Source: Candidatus Berkiella aquae (GTDB lineage Bacteria; Pseudomonadota; Gammaproteobacteria; Berkiellales; Berkiellaceae). Taken from it: a stretch of DNA of 64,000 nt. The position numbers and the translations under genes were made by a program. Below, piece after piece: positions 8,681 through 15,864 of the stretch. Within the stretch, counting starts at the first letter, position 1, and every line of letters starts with the position of its first letter. The stretch lies in NCBI RefSeq assembly GCF_001431295.2, contig NZ_LKAJ02000001.1:2356001-2420000 (forward strand), read 5' to 3'. The notes beneath the pieces are model-generated. The model was not told where the DNA came from and ran no database searches. It was given only the letters and a program-made list of their open reading frames with translations.

Positions 8681-10171
8681 TTATAACGGTGGGCTTATAG
8701 ACTTACCCATCTTATCAAAATAAAGCTTCGCTTGAGCTGAAACAAACTGGGCTTGTTCTGCTTTTTGTTCCATCATGTTTCTTGCAGTTTCTAAATACTT
8801 TCTTTCGTATTCATCTAATTGAATTGATTTTTCATTCAGTAAATATTCTCCAATTTCAGGCAAGTAATCTAAACATGAAGACATCGCAAGACATGATAAT
8901 TTACCAATCATTTTATTACGCAGCGTTTCGGTCTTGAGGATATGCATGGCCACTTCGGGGGAGCATTTACCAAGGTTTTCTAAATCATAGGGAGACAATC
9001 GATTGCATATCTTCTCATTAGTTAGAATGGCCATTGCTATTTCAGGCCGTTTTTGACCAAGTATCGCTAAGTCTTTACCACTAAGTTTATTGCAAAGGTT
9101 TTCTGTATTCAAAATAGTCATCGCAAGTTTAAAATGATTTTGATAAAGCTTCAAAAACTCATTAGGATTCACTCGCTTGCGAAGTTCTTCTGTCATTATA
9201 ATCTTCATTGCATTATCATAATTTTGGCCAAGTCTTACCAAATCTTCACCCGTTAATTGTTTGCAAAGCGCTTCTCTATCTAAAATAGTCATTGCAACTT
9301 TAGGAAGCTTCTCTCCAAGCGTTGCTAAACAATAACCATTAAGCTCATTACAAAGCTCTTCTTTATCTAAAATAGCCATCGCAACATCATGATTATTATG
9401 ACCAAGCTTTGCCAAATCTTCACCCTTTAATTGTTTGCAAAGCGCTTCTCTCTTTAGAATATTCATCGCAACTTTAGGAAGCTTCTCACCAAGCGTTGCT
9501 AAAGCATAGCCATCAAGCTTATTACAAAATTCTTCTGTATCCAGAATAGTCATCGCAACATCATGATGATTTTGCCCAAGCTTTGCCATATCATTTGCGG
9601 ATAGTTGCTTTAAGCATACTTCTGTCTGAAGTATATACATTGCAATTTCAGGACATTTTTGACCTAGCACTATAAAACTATGATTTTCAAAACGCTTAAA
9701 AAATTCGTTTGAATTCAACACATACATTGCAACGTCAAGATTATTTTGCGCAAACGCCGCTATGGCTATAGAATTAGCCATGAATTCACAAAATCGTGTG
9801 TTGCTCAGCAAATCAATAGCAAATTCTGGGTGACACCCTGCAAGTTCCATCTTCTTTTCTAAATCTAAATGGGCAAGCAATGTCTCATCAGTTAAAATAG
9901 ATAATGCACCTTCTGGCGAACGTCGACAGTCAGCTAATATTTTTTCAAAATTAAAGCGAGAATAAAAATCTTTAGCTTTTAAGGTTTCATACCATCGCTC
10001 ACAAACAGTCGATAATTTATTTTGACCAAATAATTGATAGCCAGGCACAAATTGTAATGTATACGCGATGAGTTCAGGTATCAGCAATGGATCCGATGGG
10101 ATCTCACCATTAATCTTTGGGCGATTTAGTTTTCTCTGAACTTTTAATTTTTTTTGGGGACCGCGTTTCAT
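8681..10171 (-). CDS. F-box-like protein with ~29-residue tandem helical repeats (paralogue B)
   Basis: A 496-residue paralogue of the 6996-8393 product. It has a basic N-terminus (KRGPQKKLKVQRKLNRPK), an F-box-like region at 29-65 (LIPELIAYTLQFVPGYQL, then STVCERWYETL), and about thirteen 29-residue repeats such as LAKLGQNHHDVAMTILDTEE. Alternate repeats fall into two classes (NHHDVAM and KLPKVAM), giving a 58-residue super-repeat. The matching DNA is a 174-base tandem duplication, so part of the array grew recently. A strong AGGAG site lies before ATG 10171. Function is inferred only from architecture: a possible host SCF substrate adaptor. Confidence 0.78.
   Translation of the reverse strand: MKRGPQKKLKVQRKLNRPKINGEIPSDPLLIPELIAYTLQFVPGYQLFGQNKLSTVCERWYETLKAKDFYSRFNFEKILADCRRSPEGALSILTDETLLAHLDLEKKMELAGCHPEFAIDLLSNTRFCEFMANSIAIAAFAQNNLDVAMYVLNSNEFFKRFENHSFIVLGQKCPEIAMYILQTEVCLKQLSANDMAKLGQNHHDVAMTILDTEEFCNKLDGYALATLGEKLPKVAMNILKREALCKQLKGEDLAKLGHNNHDVAMAILDKEELCNELNGYCLATLGEKLPKVAMTILDREALCKQLTGEDLVRLGQNYDNAMKIIMTEELRKRVNPNEFLKLYQNHFKLAMTILNTENLCNKLSGKDLAILGQKRPEIAMAILTNEKICNRLSPYDLENLGKCSPEVAMHILKTETLRNKMIGKLSCLAMSSCLDYLPEIGEYLLNEKSIQLDEYERKYLETARNMMEQKAEQAQFVSAQAKLYFDKMGKSISPPL
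9241..9588. repeat. Two tandem 174-base units inside the F-box-repeat gene
   Basis: Bases from 9241 match bases from 9415 with a shift of exactly 174 (2 x 87), for example AACTTTAGGAAGCTTCTC at about 9296 and 9470. The unit encodes two 29-residue repeats, so the duplication keeps frame. Confidence 0.75.
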
Positions 10172-10616
10172 TGATTAACTCCTACACTACTTGAGAATGA
10201 CAGCAAATATGACCGTCACATGATTGTTCGAAAATAGATGCTTGAATGTTTTATATTCAAACATCTAACAAAAGCATACAGCCATAGTACATTTCCTGAC
10301 ATAATAAATAAAGTTAAATTGCTTATAAATGTAAGGCAAAATAGCTTTTTTTAAAAAATTGATTGATGTTCTAATATTGAATACGATTTGTTCGAATATT
10401 ATGTAATAAATTGAACAAAATGGTTAGAACATGGCTTGGTCGCCGCGGAAAGCAGAAAACAAGGGTAACTAAACGAACATGAGCCAATATAAGTTAATCA
10501 ACTTATATGTCAATTGGCTTTATTGCATTGTTGATGTTCGGATGTTAGTATGGTTTCTAAATTTTGTTCGAGCATTCCGTAAGGGTGCTTTAATGCATTG
10601 CTAGATAAGGCCATCC
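10172..10616. other. 445-base AT-rich divergent intergenic region with hairpins and TTGTTCGA motifs
   Basis: No gene was found. It contains a 13-bp hairpin (10235-10247 with 10255-10267, one G-T pair), a second hairpin (10487-10495 with 10500-10508), and three copies of TTGTTCGA (10224, 10388, 10564). It separates divergent effector-like genes and probably holds both promoters. Confidence 0.5.
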
Positions 10617-11465
10617 ATGATTTACACTGATGAAAACGATAAGTCTACTTGGAAGATTAGTGAATATGACCACATGGTCACCTTAATCAATCATGCAGAC
10701 ATGGATGAAAATTTCAAAGATGATTTAGCTTTGGCTATCGTTAATTCAACGATAGAAGAAAATAAAAGAGCGAATTTAAGCGACATTTTATTTTCAGTAA
10801 CCACCTTAGATTTCTTTCAATTAGAATGGGGTGATTTCAAAAAGCTCTATCCTCAATGCCCTGAACCCCCTATTTCGATTGTCCAATTAGACGCCGTCAG
10901 TGAATTATTAGATGATAACCTCGAAGATCTTTATGAATTCATTGAAAATACTTTCGTAACAGAAAAAACACAGCAAAGTGTTGTTGCTTTGCTATTAAAA
11001 ATCACCCCCGCTTCCACTGCCAGTGATATTGAACAACTTTATACTGAATTAAAAAAACAAGAACGCTCTGCAACCATTTCAGAAAAAACTTTTATTCAAT
11101 CAATCTCTTACTTTGTTACAGGTCTGCAAGGAAAAGATGAAAACAAACTCATTAAATCAACCTATAGCAAAACAAAACTCTCCCCTGAACAAATTAGTCA
11201 CATTTTCACACAATTTTTATATAAAAAATTTCCTGCATTGAAGCCAAAAACGAGTTCTTCTGCTACAACGTCTGAAAAAAGAAAAATTGAAAGCATTGAT
11301 CTTACTTATAGCGACGAAGAAGATGTCCTACAACCAACCAAAAAGCCATTTCTTCTTCAATTTGCAGAAGCGCTTGGTACAGATCTCACTAATTTTATGA
11401 AAGAGCACTTTGGTCATAGCTCCGATGATGAAAAAGAAAGAAACGATTTAAAAAGAAGCTTTTAA
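10617..11465 (+). CDS. Hypothetical acidic protein with KRK patch and SUMO-interaction-like motif
   Basis: Not recognised. The 282-residue, mostly helical soluble protein has no signal peptide or membrane segment. Near the C-terminus, KRK (221-223) is followed by IDLTYSDEED (227-236) and TKKP. A hydrophobic IDLT core flanked by acidic residues is the usual form of a eukaryotic SUMO-interacting motif, and the flanking basic clusters resemble a bipartite nuclear signal. The tail SSDDEKERNDLKRSF is E-block-like, as in many Dot/Icm substrates. All three readings are inference from short motifs. The gene ends 4 bases inside the convergent pilX-like gene. Confidence 0.6.
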   Translation: MIYTDENDKSTWKISEYDHMVTLINHADMDENFKDDLALAIVNSTIEENKRANLSDILFSVTTLDFFQLEWGDFKKLYPQCPEPPISIVQLDAVSELLDDNLEDLYEFIENTFVTEKTQQSVVALLLKITPASTASDIEQLYTELKKQERSATISEKTFIQSISYFVTGLQGKDENKLIKSTYSKTKLSPEQISHIFTQFLYKKFPALKPKTSSSATTSEKRKIESIDLTYSDEEDVLQPTKKPFLLQFAEALGTDLTNFMKEHFGHSSDDEKERNDLKRSF

Positions 11466-12406
11466 GCTTCGTGCCAAGTTCTTCTACCTAAAATAGTTGA
11501 GTCGATATCGATCTCACCCTTTGCCCAGCCTTTGCTTGTGGGAACCCTGAATAGACGTTTTTCTTCTTTAGGTTTTCTAACAAGCATCGTTGGGGACAAT
11601 ACGACAGGATTTTCAATTTTCTCCCCTGTAAAAACCAATGCCGCTTGACGCAAGAATTCACCTGATTCAGCAGCAAATAGCATTAAACACTCGTCATTAT
11701 TTACTGCAAGAATTTGATTTCGCAATAGCGGTTGATAAAGTATTCCATTCGTATCAATGATTTGATGAATAAGTAGTTCTTGCCCTTCTTCTTCCACTAA
11801 AATAATAATCACATGCCCCATGTGGTATTTTTTTTGTGCCCAGACATAAAGTAAAACGCTTCCCTCTTTTGAGCTTCGCCCGACAATCACTTTTCCTAGC
11901 ACTTTGGCAATCGGCAGCATTGATGATAATGGTATAATCGTTTTTTGTCCTTGTTCGATTTTCCACAAACATCCATTCTCATCGACTTGGTACTGTCTAG
12001 CACAATAACGCTGATTCGGATGAATATCATTTACTAACAAAGATCTTCTGATTGCGTAAATGCTGGTAAATTGATTGCTAGCCCCATCTGGTTGAGTTTG
12101 TTCATGTGTTATTCGATAATAATGAATGCCTTCGGTTTCATGACAGGAAAGTGAATCGGGGATCCATTGAAGGTGGGTAACACCTTTTAATTGAGCTGGG
12201 TTCATTCCTTCGGCTAATTGCTTTTCTATCGATTGAAGATGAAATAAATAATTTAAGTGCAGTTGTTTTTTTTGCACATAGTAATTCAGCATTTTTATAT
12301 CAAGAATCGTTGTCTCAAACAATAGCAACATAAATACCGTTGATGCCATACAAAAAATTAAAGTAATCAGTAATACACTCCCTAATTGTTTGTGATTAAG
12401 GGCCAT
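11462..12406 (-). CDS. pilX: Type IV pilus minor-pilin-like protein (PilX-like)
   Basis: A 314-residue protein with a short leader ending in glycine (NHKQLG), then a hydrophobic helix SVLLITLIFCMASTVFMLLL. This is the class III signal of prepilin-peptidase substrates. Residue 5 of the mature form is not glutamate, as is common for PilX/GspK-type tip pilins. The C-terminal part is not recognisable. It is the last of three overlapping genes (25-base overlap with the PilW-like gene), matching the pilV-pilW-pilX order of minor-pilin operons. PilX-like subunits prime pilus assembly together with PilV, PilW and PilY1. Confidence 0.7.
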   Translation of the reverse strand: MALNHKQLGSVLLITLIFCMASTVFMLLLFETTILDIKMLNYYVQKKQLHLNYLFHLQSIEKQLAEGMNPAQLKGVTHLQWIPDSLSCHETEGIHYYRITHEQTQPDGASNQFTSIYAIRRSLLVNDIHPNQRYCARQYQVDENGCLWKIEQGQKTIIPLSSMLPIAKVLGKVIVGRSSKEGSVLLYVWAQKKYHMGHVIIILVEEEGQELLIHQIIDTNGILYQPLLRNQILAVNNDECLMLFAAESGEFLRQAALVFTGEKIENPVVLSPTMLVRKPKEEKRLFRVPTSKGWAKGEIDIDSTILGRRTWHEA

Positions 12407-13209
12407 TCAAAACTCCACCATTTTCGCACTTTAGGTTCATTCTCTTCTACCGAATTTAATAATGCTTCTAATCTGACACTGACTACGGCTTGCCAATCGG
12501 ATATGGCTTGTGCTTTTTGATAGATTATTTTTCCTGAATGTAATACACCATAAGTAAAAACCAATTTTTCTACCCCTTCGATAAGCTCTAAAGTGCGTCC
12601 ATTAAAATCGGTACTATAAAGCCCATAAATGGCATTTCCTCTGGCATTATTTCTTTTAGATTTAGCAACATAATAAACCGTTGATGATAAAATACTGGCG
12701 GTGAATGCAGCATGATTAAATCCATTTAATGTAATAGCTTCATTAGGTATCGTTATAACCTGAGTTCGTTCGCAATCCGTTAAAATAATTTTAGTGCCGG
12801 GTTTTATGGATATTGGGGTAATACTTATACTATTGAAATCTTGAAAACTGGCTTGTAGCCAGAGCATATCACTGTCATTCACATGCTTTTTGAGTACGCG
12901 GCTACTTGCTCTTAATGCTTCAGGGATCGCTTGGTAAGTGACTCCTTGCAGCGGATCTATCGTTAGCTCTGCCTTTGATAGTCGTTTACAGCCAAAAACA
13001 CCGTGATTGCGTATTGCTTTTCCCAGTACGTAATCCAGTGTTCTCGCATTGACTTGCATTCTGACTAAAGCCTGCTGCATTGATACGATTTTTTTAATCA
13101 ACATCCAAGTATTGATCACCATAATTGTCAATATGGCACTCAAAACTAATGATACGAGCAGTTCAACTAGAGTCTGTCCGTGATATTGTTTTATGTTGGT
13201 GTACTCCAT
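12382..13209 (-). CDS. pilW: Type IV pilus minor pilin PilW-like
   Basis: A 275-residue prepilin. The leader ends in HG and the mature helix begins QTLVELLVSLVLSAILTIMV, with glutamate at mature position 5. The body contains FGCKRLS and a late LFTYG-like block typical of PilW proteins. It overlaps the upstream PilV-like gene by 47 bases and the downstream PilX-like gene by 25, so the three are certainly one translationally coupled operon. It acts in the inner membrane as part of the pilus-initiating complex. Confidence 0.78.
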   Translation of the reverse strand: MEYTNIKQYHGQTLVELLVSLVLSAILTIMVINTWMLIKKIVSMQQALVRMQVNARTLDYVLGKAIRNHGVFGCKRLSKAELTIDPLQGVTYQAIPEALRASSRVLKKHVNDSDMLWLQASFQDFNSISITPISIKPGTKIILTDCERTQVITIPNEAITLNGFNHAAFTASILSSTVYYVAKSKRNNARGNAIYGLYSTDFNGRTLELIEGVEKLVFTYGVLHSGKIIYQKAQAISDWQAVVSVRLEALLNSVEENEPKVRKWWSFEWPLITNN

Positions 13210-13576
13210 CTCGGTGTGTTATCACTTTAAAGTGATAAGGTAGAACCCGGAGATTTAAAACAAATCCTTGTTCTTGGCTTTGAAAATTGATTTTTGCTTG
13301 CGGGAATAATTCCTGAAAATGCTTTTGCCATTCATTAAAAATAGCACTTTCCAATGATGAATGCTGGTGAATGAGCAAAGATAACGTATCCACTTGAAAA
13401 TGTAGCTGATTTAATAATAACGACTCTCGTGTTTGTTGAATTTGTTTCAACCCGATCCCAATCATCGATAACAGCGTTGTTAAAAAAATAACTAATGCTA
13501 TTAAGACTTCAATGAAACCATAGCCACGATTATGAAACCACTTTACCGAGACAGAGGGCGAACAAACTTCGTTCAT
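13163..13576 (-). CDS. pilV: Type IV pilus minor pilin PilV-like
   Basis: A 137-residue prepilin. Cleavage after NRG would give a mature start YGFIEVLIALVIFLTTLLS with glutamate at position 5, the standard prepilin signal. It is the first gene of the pilV-pilW-pilX cluster. Upstream are 170 bases and then an unrelated gene, so FimT/FimU, PilY1 and PilE, usual members of this operon, are absent here and must lie elsewhere if the system is complete. Confidence 0.75.
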   Translation of the reverse strand: MNEVCSPSVSVKWFHNRGYGFIEVLIALVIFLTTLLSMIGIGLKQIQQTRESLLLNQLHFQVDTLSLLIHQHSSLESAIFNEWQKHFQELFPQAKINFQSQEQGFVLNLRVLPYHFKVITHRDGVHQHKTISRTDSS

Positions 13577-13693
13577 TTTTGTTGATCATTTCAAGTTTTT
13601 AATGGCGCGGACATTAATGCATGAAGATAAGAAAAGCAATGGGTATTTTAATGAAGTTTTATTGCAATTGATTATTTTTTATAATATTCATCT

Positions 13694-13727
13694 CCTCACC
13701 CGACGCGCTGATGCGCGTCGGGTGAGG
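13694..13727. repeat. Palindromic REP-like element
   Basis: A perfect 15-bp stem (13694-13708 with 13713-13727) with loop TGAT; the arm core CTCACCCGACGCG recurs in part near 14675 (CTCACCCGACACGC). It lies between the C-terminal end of the next gene and the pilV promoter, so it could also terminate transcription or protect a transcript end. Confidence 0.65.
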
Positions 13728-13747
13728 GAATGTGAAACAGGTAGCGG

Positions 13748-14467
13748 TTATTGCCCTGTCACAGTCATGCGCTGACGTTTAGTTGGTGATTCTAATGTCG
13801 GTTCATTTTTAGCTTTTGCCTTACTTTTAGTTGGCATCTCTGCAAAGTTAGCATATTTTCGTTTGTGCCCAACAAATTTCCCTGCACCTAGAACCATATT
13901 GCGTGACAAATCATCTAGCTTATTTGTAGGAAACATATTCTGACCAACTGCTCTTGCACTCAACCAAGCTAAGGAGTTTGTTTCTTTACCAAAGCTTTTT
14001 GCAATGTCATTTTCCAAAGAATCCGTCGTCTCTTTTCTATCTGCACCTAAGCTATTTAAAATGACTAATTCTTCCGTCCTGTTGTTTTTCTTCAAGTTAG
14101 ATAGCAATTGCATGCAATGCATATCATTATCTGAATCAAAGGGCTCCGTGAGAAAATCTTTGTTTGATCGTCCAGTACATCTCGTGAATACTCTTATAGC
14201 GTTCAAAAATTGATCATTGGAAAATTCTTTAAACTCTGGATAATCGTTGAAAAGACATGTATAAAAAAAGGTATTTTCTTGATTAAATTCCGCAGTATTA
14301 CTTGGATCGACTAAATTTCGTAGTTTATTTAAATCATAAATTGAATGAGGCAAAGAAAGTAAATTGGACATCTCATAAAAAGGACCCAGTATTGGAAAAA
14401 ATTCTTCCATTTTTTTCTTCACAATAAATATTTTTTTTATTGCTTGTTTTGTCATTTCTGAAATCAT
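13748..14467 (-). CDS. Hypothetical protein with nuclear-localisation-like basic tail
   Basis: Not recognised. The 239-residue soluble protein has a helical body and a basic, proline/serine-containing tail: HKRKYA, then TKSKAKAKNEP, then SPTKRQRM (about 227-234). Such clusters resemble eukaryotic nuclear import signals. It has no signal peptide or membrane segment. A ribosome site AAGGTAAG precedes ATG 14467. It is monocistronic, flanked by REP-like palindromes. It may be a host-nucleus-directed effector or a DNA-binding bacterial protein. Confidence 0.6.
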   Translation of the reverse strand: MISEMTKQAIKKIFIVKKKMEEFFPILGPFYEMSNLLSLPHSIYDLNKLRNLVDPSNTAEFNQENTFFYTCLFNDYPEFKEFSNDQFLNAIRVFTRCTGRSNKDFLTEPFDSDNDMHCMQLLSNLKKNNRTEELVILNSLGADRKETTDSLENDIAKSFGKETNSLAWLSARAVGQNMFPTNKLDDLSRNMVLGAGKFVGHKRKYANFAEMPTKSKAKAKNEPTLESPTKRQRMTVTGQ

Positions 14468-14578
14468 TTTTGCTTACCTTTATTCTGATTGATGACAAAT
14501 AATAGTCAGCAAGTTAAACAAAAATCAAGATGAGTCATTTTAGCAATAGATAAGTGGCAAGTTACACAAGATAAAGCA

Positions 14579-14630
14579 AAAAAAGTTCAAAGCATGATTC
14601 GAAGAAAAAAATCATCATTTGAACTTTTTT
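14579..14630 (-). terminator. Hairpin terminator downstream of pyrD
   Basis: A 13-bp stem (14579-14591 with 14618-14630, core AAAGTTCAAA / TTTGAACTTT) with an inner ATGAT/ATCAT stem. The A and T runs at the ends give a U tract on either strand. It lies about 100 bases past the pyrD stop and ahead of the next minus-strand gene. Confidence 0.55.
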
Positions 14631-14673
14631 ATTTATGGCAAAATTTATCAGAATTATTTTGATTCATTTTACT

Positions 14674-14723
14674 CCCTCACCCGACACGCTTGTGCGCATC
14701 GACCTCTCCCTAAGGGAGAGGTG
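14674..14723. repeat. Second REP-like palindromic element
   Basis: Begins with CCTCACCCGACACGC, like the element at 13694, and ends with a strong hairpin ACCTCTCCCTAAGGGAGAGGT (9-bp stem, TAA loop). It sits 14 bases beyond the pyrD stop and may double as its terminator. The shared arms mark an interspersed repeat family. Confidence 0.55.
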
Positions 14724-14736
14724 TAAGAAATCAAAT

Positions 14737-15753
14737 TCAGTTTGTAGGGAGTTGTGAAATAATTTCTTTGACTAATCCAGGTCCTTGATAAATCAAGCCT
14801 GAATAAATTTGAATGAGTTTGGCGCCTGCCGCTAATTTGGCATTCGCTTGTTTACTGCTCATAATGCCGCCTGCGGCGACAATAGGGAGAGACTCCCCTA
14901 CTCTCTGATAAATCGTTTGGATCATGCGGGTAGAACGTTCAAACAACGGCTCACCACTTAAACCACCCACTTCATCACGTTGAGGAGATTTTAAATAAGC
15001 TGGACGTTCAATAGTCGTATTGCTGGCAATAATGCCTTCTATTTGTAAAGCCAACAAATCATCTAATAGTGTAAACAGTTCATCATCCGTTAAATCAGGT
15101 GCAATTTTCACTAAAATCGGCACTGCTTTATGATATTTTTCAGCTAACAAGCGCTGTTCATGCTTTAAAGGAACTAAAATACTTTTTAACAAATCTCCCT
15201 GCTGAAGCTTACGTAATTCAGGGGTATTGGGGGATGAAATATTGACGGTGACATAATCTGCAAAAGGATACACTTTTTGATAGCACGTTACATAATCTTG
15301 CCACGCATTATTCAACTCTGTATCTTTATTTTTGCCAATATTCACGCCAATTGGGCAGGTTGCTTGCATTTGTTGTAAACGAGAAACTAAATAATCGACG
15401 CCTTTATTGTTAAAGCCCATCCGATTGATAATCGCTGAATGGTTTGCTAAGCGAAATAATCGAGGTTTAGGGTTACCAAGCTGAGGTTTAGGCGTTACCG
15501 TGCCCACTTCCACAAAGCCAAATCCCATGGCACTCCAAGCTGGAATACAGTCCGCATTTTTATCTAAACCTGCTGCTAAGCCAAGCGGATTAGCAAAGGT
15601 TAAATTAAAACAGGTAACAGGATGTTGTGAGAGTGGTTTGGCATGATTAAAAAAACCAAATTGCCCTAGCTTCTTTAAAGTCCATAACGTTACTTCATGA
15701 GAAACTTCAGCATCACACGCAAATAATAAAGGTCTAACTGCCTTGTATAACAT
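14737..15753 (-). CDS. pyrD: Dihydroorotate dehydrogenase (quinone), class 2
   Basis: A 338-residue flavoenzyme that oxidises dihydroorotate to orotate with quinone, the fourth step of pyrimidine synthesis, at the inner face of the cytoplasmic membrane. Visible blocks: GFGFVEVGTVTPKPQLGNP, INRMGFNNKG, NISSPNTPELRKLQ (catalytic-serine region), IASNTTI and AAGGIMS. The amphipathic N-terminal helix region (LYKAVRPLLF, LTLWTLKKLG-like) marks the membrane-bound class 2 type. Length is normal. It is monocistronic, facing the same way as gdh upstream. Confidence 0.95.
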   Translation of the reverse strand: MLYKAVRPLLFACDAEVSHEVTLWTLKKLGQFGFFNHAKPLSQHPVTCFNLTFANPLGLAAGLDKNADCIPAWSAMGFGFVEVGTVTPKPQLGNPKPRLFRLANHSAIINRMGFNNKGVDYLVSRLQQMQATCPIGVNIGKNKDTELNNAWQDYVTCYQKVYPFADYVTVNISSPNTPELRKLQQGDLLKSILVPLKHEQRLLAEKYHKAVPILVKIAPDLTDDELFTLLDDLLALQIEGIIASNTTIERPAYLKSPQRDEVGGLSGEPLFERSTRMIQTIYQRVGESLPIVAAGGIMSSKQANAKLAAGAKLIQIYSGLIYQGPGLVKEIISQLPTN

Positions 15754-15803
15754 TTTTATTAACTACTTTTCTCGTCTCATTATTCTGTAAAAGTTTGTAT
15801 AGA

Positions 15804-15824
15804 TGCCGCGGACAAGCCGCGGCA
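15804..15824. terminator. GC-rich hairpin between gdhB and pyrD
   Basis: An 8-bp perfect GC-rich stem (TGCCGCGG / CCGCGGCA, loop ACAAG) lies 41 bases after the gdhB stop. No T run follows on the minus strand, so intrinsic termination is uncertain. Confidence 0.4.
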
Positions 15825-15864
15825 AGTAGGCACTCAGAAGCTAAACCGCAAAAGTATTCGGTTA

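Noticed and set aside
9241-9588. Regular repeats that could suggest a CRISPR array
   Set aside because: The units are 87/174 bases, in frame and without unique spacers; they encode protein repeats.
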